DNA of 29,700 nt from a virus, in the IMG/VR virus record IMGVR_UViG_3300049733_000035, positions 1 through 29,700 of that record, one strand, 5' to 3'. How positions within the stretch are numbered: the first letter of the stretch is position 1; each line of letters begins with the position of its first letter. The notes beneath the pieces were generated by a model. That model was not told where the DNA came from and ran no database searches. It saw only the letters and a list, made by a program, of their open reading frames with translations. A program made the position numbers and the translations under genes. Of this stretch, positions 29,061 to 29,700 are shown in pieces.

Positions 29061-29700
29061 TCTTAGTCTCCTTAGTCTTAGGAGCACTACGCTGCTTAGG
29101 AACTTCAGCCTTAGCTACAAGTTCACCAGCAGTATATCGACGGAACATTAGAGTTTCTTTGTCTAGCTTAGCTGAAGTTCTAGCATTATCTCCAGTAAAT
29201 CGAGTTTTAAGATAAGTTAGATTAGCGATATCACTTAGTGCACCAGTCTCTTCATTTTTCTCTCTACTTACTGCAATAATTGCACTAGCGTCCTGTTGAA
29301 GTGCCTGCGCTCCAAACATGTCATCAATATCGGCTTCTTTAAAACCATGCGATGGAATAGATTTACGTGGGTGATGAATAACAATCATAGCTGTATCAAG
29401 TTCATTACGGATACGGTAAATCATTTCCATAGACTTAGTTACTTCAGACTGAACATTCATATCCTGAGCGATAGCCTTAGTAGCTGAATCCACAAGAATG
29501 ATGTCTGGGTTAAGGTGCTCAATTGTAGCGATAAGCCGGGTAATATGTTCCTGGTTATAAAACTTTAGAGGTAGATACTGTTCATTCTCACGAGCTGCAT
29601 AAGTAAAGAAATTCTCTTCAACAAACTTCAACTCAGTCTCATTAAAAGCTTTGTCCTGCTTAAAGAAAAACTCCTTTAGTTCACCTACGTTCATTTCCAG
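29044..29700 (-). CDS. RecA-fold ATPase / putative replicative helicase, 5' part outside window
   Basis: The frame is open to the window edge, so the N-terminus with the expected Walker A is missing. Visible are a Walker B-like strand PDIILVDSATKA, the next strand AMIVIHHPRKSI (in RecA/DnaB/RepA-type hexamers a residue at the end of this strand contacts phosphate), and ASAIIAVSRE. The C-terminus is basic and disordered (VPKQRSAPKTKETKSGFDF). An in-frame ATG at 29694 has no ribosome-binding site in view. It lies upstream of the exonuclease and polymerase in the same operon, which favours a helicase or helicase loader. Confidence 0.75.
   Translation of the reverse strand: MEMNVGELKEFFFKQDKAFNETELKFVEENFFTYAARENEQYLPLKFYNQEHITRLIATIEHLNPDIILVDSATKAIAQDMNVQSEVTKSMEMIYRIRNELDTAMIVIHHPRKSIPSHGFKEADIDDMFGAQALQQDASAIIAVSREKNEETGALSDIANLTYLKTRFTGDNARTSAKLDKETLMFRRYTAGELVAKAEVPKQRSAPKTKETKSGFDF

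Noticed and set aside
1-29700. Integrase, attachment site, toxin-antitoxin or defence genes
   Set aside because: No tyrosine or serine recombinase motifs, no att-like repeats next to an integrase and no known defence domains were seen in any frame of this window.

Overview
The window is part of a tailed-phage genome from an actinobacterial host, most likely Streptomyces or a relative, with a podovirus-like (T7/P22-style) virion. The host call rests on three things. There is a WhiB-family gene (positions 25127-25414), a family confined to Actinobacteria and their phages. The endolysin has the C-terminal wall-binding region common in Streptomyces phage lysins. Two regulator genes have promoters placed as for leaderless mRNAs, which are common in Actinobacteria. 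The podovirus call rests on a P22-like portal, scaffold and capsid, a short-tail adaptor and nozzle pair, no tape-measure or tail-tube genes, and a block of very large or Gln-rich ejection-type proteins. Base composition looks mid-40s percent GC by eye, low for a phage of a high-GC host.

Layout. Positions 1-702 hold a short leftward operon of small genes (90, 21 and 89 aa) with a near-consensus promoter at 747-775. A divergent rightward promoter at 833-861 drives a protein with two helix-turn-helix regions (868-1419) and then the rightward late block: small terminase (1566), a small His/Ser-rich protein, two Cys-rich microproteins, three tandem fibre-like genes (2840-4808), large terminase (4798), three small proteins, portal (7428), two small proteins, scaffold (10227) and major capsid protein (11036). 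A strong terminator follows the capsid gene at 12263-12310. The block continues with a beta-rich virion protein, the head-tail adaptor, nozzle, a putative ejection complex (15619-22166, including a 1457-aa protein), two virion cell-wall enzymes (NlpC/P60 and a lytic transglycosylase), two small membrane proteins and the endolysin, ending at a terminator at 25062-25109. The whiB-like gene has its own promoter overlapping that terminator. A two-way terminator at 25426-25461 separates it from the leftward replication block (25471-29700): small zinc-ribbon proteins, a RuvC-like resolvase, a 405-aa family A DNA polymerase without exonuclease, two small proteins, a separate 3'-5' exonuclease, and a RecA-fold ATPase that runs off the right edge. 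No gene-free stretch exceeds 300 bases; the longest is the divergent promoter region 703-867. No tRNA, CRISPR array, insertion sequence, integrase or attachment site was seen.

The most unexplained signal is a dispersed 7-mer, CCTGTAG/CTACAGG (often CCTGTAGA). I counted about 57 copies by eye against 3-4 expected by chance. It lies in all parts of the window from 1165 rightward, on both strands about equally, in coding and non-coding DNA, and forms the stems of two of the three terminators. Other points of interest are the split polymerase/exonuclease, the tandem fibre paralogues between the terminase genes, the two apparently leaderless regulators and the crowd of Cys-pair miniproteins.
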